Assembly (NCBI RefSeq): GCF_948472415.1
Contig: NZ_OX419519.1
Coordinates: 2,790,001-2,854,000 of the forward strand
Direction of reading: 5' to 3'
Length of the DNA stretch: 64,000 bases
Source: Kitasatospora fiedleri
GTDB lineage: Bacteria > Actinomycetota > Actinomycetes > Streptomycetales > Streptomycetaceae
Part shown: positions 62,506-64,000 of the stretch, in pieces
Position numbering within the stretch: position 1 is the stretch's first letter
Layout of the letters: each line of letters begins with the position of its first letter
Program-made: the position numbers and the translations under genes
The notes under the pieces: generated by a model
What the model saw: only the letters and a program-made list of their open reading frames with translations
Database searches by the model: none
Told to the model about the DNA's origin: nothing

Positions 62506-63609
62506 TCAGCTCTCGCGCTGCTTGCGCCACCGGATGCCGGCTTCGATGAAGCCGTCGATGTCCCCGTCCAGCACGCCCTGCGGGTTGCCGACCTCGTACT
62601 CGGTGCGCAGGTCCTTGACCATCTGGTACGGGTGCAGGACGTAGGAGCGCATCTGGTTGCCCCAGGACGAGCCGCCGTCCTTGAGCGCGTCCATCGCGGC
62701 GCGCTCCTCCTGGCGGCGGCGCTCCAGCAGCTTGGCCTGGAGGACGTTCATCGCCGAGGCCTTGTTCTGGATCTGGGAGCGCTCGTTCTGGCAGGAGACC
62801 ACGATGCCGGTCGGCAGGTGGGTGATCCGGACCGCGGAGTCGGTGGTGTTGACGCCCTGGCCGCCGGGGCCGGAGGCGCGGTAGACGTCGATCCGCAGGT
62901 CGCCCTCGTCGATGTCGACGTGGTCGGAGGTCTCGACGACGGGGAGCACCTCGACGCCGGCGAAGGAGGTCTGGCGGCGGCCCTGGTTGTCGAACGGGGA
63001 GATCCGCACCAGGCGGTGGGTGCCCTGCTCGACCGAGAGGGTGCCGTAGGCGTAGGGGGCCTTGACGGTGAAGGTCGCGGACTTGATGCCGGCCTCTTCG
63101 GCGTACGAGGTGTCGTAGACCTCGGTCGGGTACCCGTGCCGCTCGGACCAGCGCAGGTACATCCGCATCAGCTGCTCGGCGAAGTCGGCGGCGTCGACGC
63201 CGCCGGCCTCGGCGCGGATGTTGACCAGGGCCTCGCGGGCGTCGTACTCGCCGGAGAGCAGGGTGCGCACCTCCAGCTCCTCGACGGCCTTCTTGACCGA
63301 CACCAGCTCGGCCTCGGCCTCGACGCGGGTGTCCGCATCGTCCTCGGCCTCGGCCAGTTCGAACAGGACGCCCAGGTCCTCGACCCGGCCGCGCAGGGTC
63401 TCGAACTTGCGCAGTTCGCCCTGGAGGAAGGAGAGCCGGCTGGTGACCTTCTGTGCGTTCGCGACGTCGTCCCACAGGGTGGGGGCGGCTGCCTCCTCCT
63501 CCAGGGTCGCGATGTCGGCCCGGATCTTGTCCAGGTCGAGGACGGCCTCGATCGACGCCATGGTCGAGTCGAGGTTCTTGAGCTCTTCGGAAGGATCGAC
63601 GGCTGCCAC
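62506..63609 (-). CDS. prfB: Peptide chain release factor 2
   Basis: A 367-residue class 1 release factor recognising UGA/UAA. It has the tripeptide-anticodon-type SPF (204-206 in [10 protein letters not shown]), which marks RF2, and the catalytic GGQ (249-251 in SGPGGQGVN) that hydrolyses the peptidyl-tRNA ester. The N-terminal helical domain is complete and the frame is continuous: there is no programmed frameshift (UGA near codon 25), as is usual in actinobacteria. The GTG at 63609 is the start. It is monocistronic, followed by the hairpin at 62453-62490. Confidence 0.97.
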   Translation of the reverse strand: MAAVDPSEELKNLDSTMASIEAVLDLDKIRADIATLEEEAAAPTLWDDVANAQKVTSRLSFLQGELRKFETLRGRVEDLGVLFELAEAEDDADTRVEAEAELVSVKKAVEELEVRTLLSGEYDAREALVNIRAEAGGVDAADFAEQLMRMYLRWSERHGYPTEVYDTSYAEEAGIKSATFTVKAPYAYGTLSVEQGTHRLVRISPFDNQGRRQTSFAGVEVLPVVETSDHVDIDEGDLRIDVYRASGPGGQGVNTTDSAVRITHLPTGIVVSCQNERSQIQNKASAMNVLQAKLLERRRQEERAAMDALKDGGSSWGNQMRSYVLHPYQMVKDLRTEYEVGNPQGVLDGDIDGFIEAGIRWRKQRES

Positions 63610-63643
63610 GCCTCAAGGGTAATGGTTCCGCGGGGGGGCTCGG

Positions 63644-64000
63644 CTACAACCGGGGGTACCAGGTGGTGCGCACCGCCGCGGAGGGGCCCGCGGGGGGCTC
63701 GGCGGCGAAGGCCGTCCACGCGGCGGCGGCGCCCGCCAGCAGCAGGACGACGGCGATCAGCACGGCCAGGGTGCGGCGGCGGCGGATCATCTGGGCCCGG
63801 GTGCGGCGGTGCGGGCCGGAGCCGGGGCGGTCGCGCTGGGCCCGGGACTCCTCGGCGTAGGAGGCCAGCTCCCGGGCGGAGGGGCGGCGCAGGCTGGTGT
63901 GGGTGTCCCGGGTGGAGTCGGGCTGCGGGCCGGGCACCAGCGGGACGGCGGGGCCGCGGCGGCGGCGGTGGGCGCCGCCGCCGGCGAGGGCGTCGCTCTC
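63644..64000 (-). CDS. Membrane protein of unknown function, C-terminal part only
   Basis: The frame is open to the window edge, so only the last 118 residues are visible. They hold an Arg/Pro-rich cytoplasmic stretch (with RRRRGPAVPLVPGPQPDST), then one membrane segment near RRTLAVLIAVVLLLAGAAAAWTAF, then a short tail ending WYPRL. It lies upstream of prfB on the same strand; 34 bases separate its stop from the prfB start. The family cannot be told from this part. Possible internal starts exist, for example at 63937, but the upstream codons look coding. Confidence 0.5.
   Translation of the reverse strand, partial: ESDALAGGGAHRRRRGPAVPLVPGPQPDSTRDTHTSLRRPSARELASYAEESRAQRDRPGSGPHRRTRAQMIRRRRTLAVLIAVVLLLAGAAAAWTAFAAEPPAGPSAAVRTTWYPRL

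Noticed and set aside
63520..63609. Programmed +1 frameshift at the start of prfB
   Set aside because: The frame is continuous from the GTG through the early codons; there is no in-frame UGA.

Overview
This window is high-GC actinobacterial chromosome, almost certainly Streptomycetaceae (Streptomyces or Kitasatospora). The evidence is the codon use, two SsgA-like sporulation proteins, frequent GTG starts, an NnaR/NarK pair, and a conserved core run murA - hup - malic enzyme - helD - nnaR - narK - ssrA - smpB - S41 protease - ftsX - ftsE - prfB. From memory, this resembles the SCO2940-SCO2971 part of the S. coelicolor map; I could not run an alignment. No IS elements, prophage or CRISPR arrays were seen.

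Layout. 1-6 kb: an AbiEi-like wHTH protein (cut by the window edge), a His-rich CDF metal exporter, a sigma-like protein, and DUF2332, DinB and HIT proteins. 6-10 kb: type VII secretion-associated cassette 1 (small helical protein, large Gly-rich WXG/PPE-like protein, mycosin protease). 10-27 kb: endonuclease V, RDD membrane proteins, two SsgA-like proteins, a GT87 mannosyltransferase, a two-component system, Lrp and IclR regulators, an S16 protease, a DEAD/DEAH helicase, an ECF sigma factor with a fused zinc finger and membrane anchor, and a class F sortase. 27-34 kb: a lysyl-phosphatidylglycerol-synthase-like membrane protein, a Tat lipoprotein deacetylase, an MFS exporter, a guanidine-III riboswitch in front of an SMR (Gdx-type) exporter, and tRNA-Cys. 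34-40 kb: DUF427, type VII cassette 2 and a divergent HExxH membrane metallopeptidase. 40-47 kb: a three-subunit xanthine-dehydrogenase operon, a GH20 hexosaminidase with a DasR-like operator, DUF3039 and YqgE. 47-64 kb: the conserved core listed above, ending in a gene cut by the window edge.

How the genes work together. ftsE/ftsX, ssrA (tmRNA)/smpB and prfB serve division and translation quality control. narK and nnaR serve nitrate uptake and its regulation. The two type VII cassettes share a conserved C-terminal signature on their large proteins, but no EccC-type ATPase lies in the window, so any secretion machine must be encoded elsewhere.

Quality warning. Five otherwise normal genes are broken by six single-base shifts. 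Each is repaired by adding one G or C to a short G/C run, and five of the six runs are four long and become five. This looks like systematic homopolymer under-calling, so these genes are given as single loci with a frameshift rather than as decayed pseudogenes.
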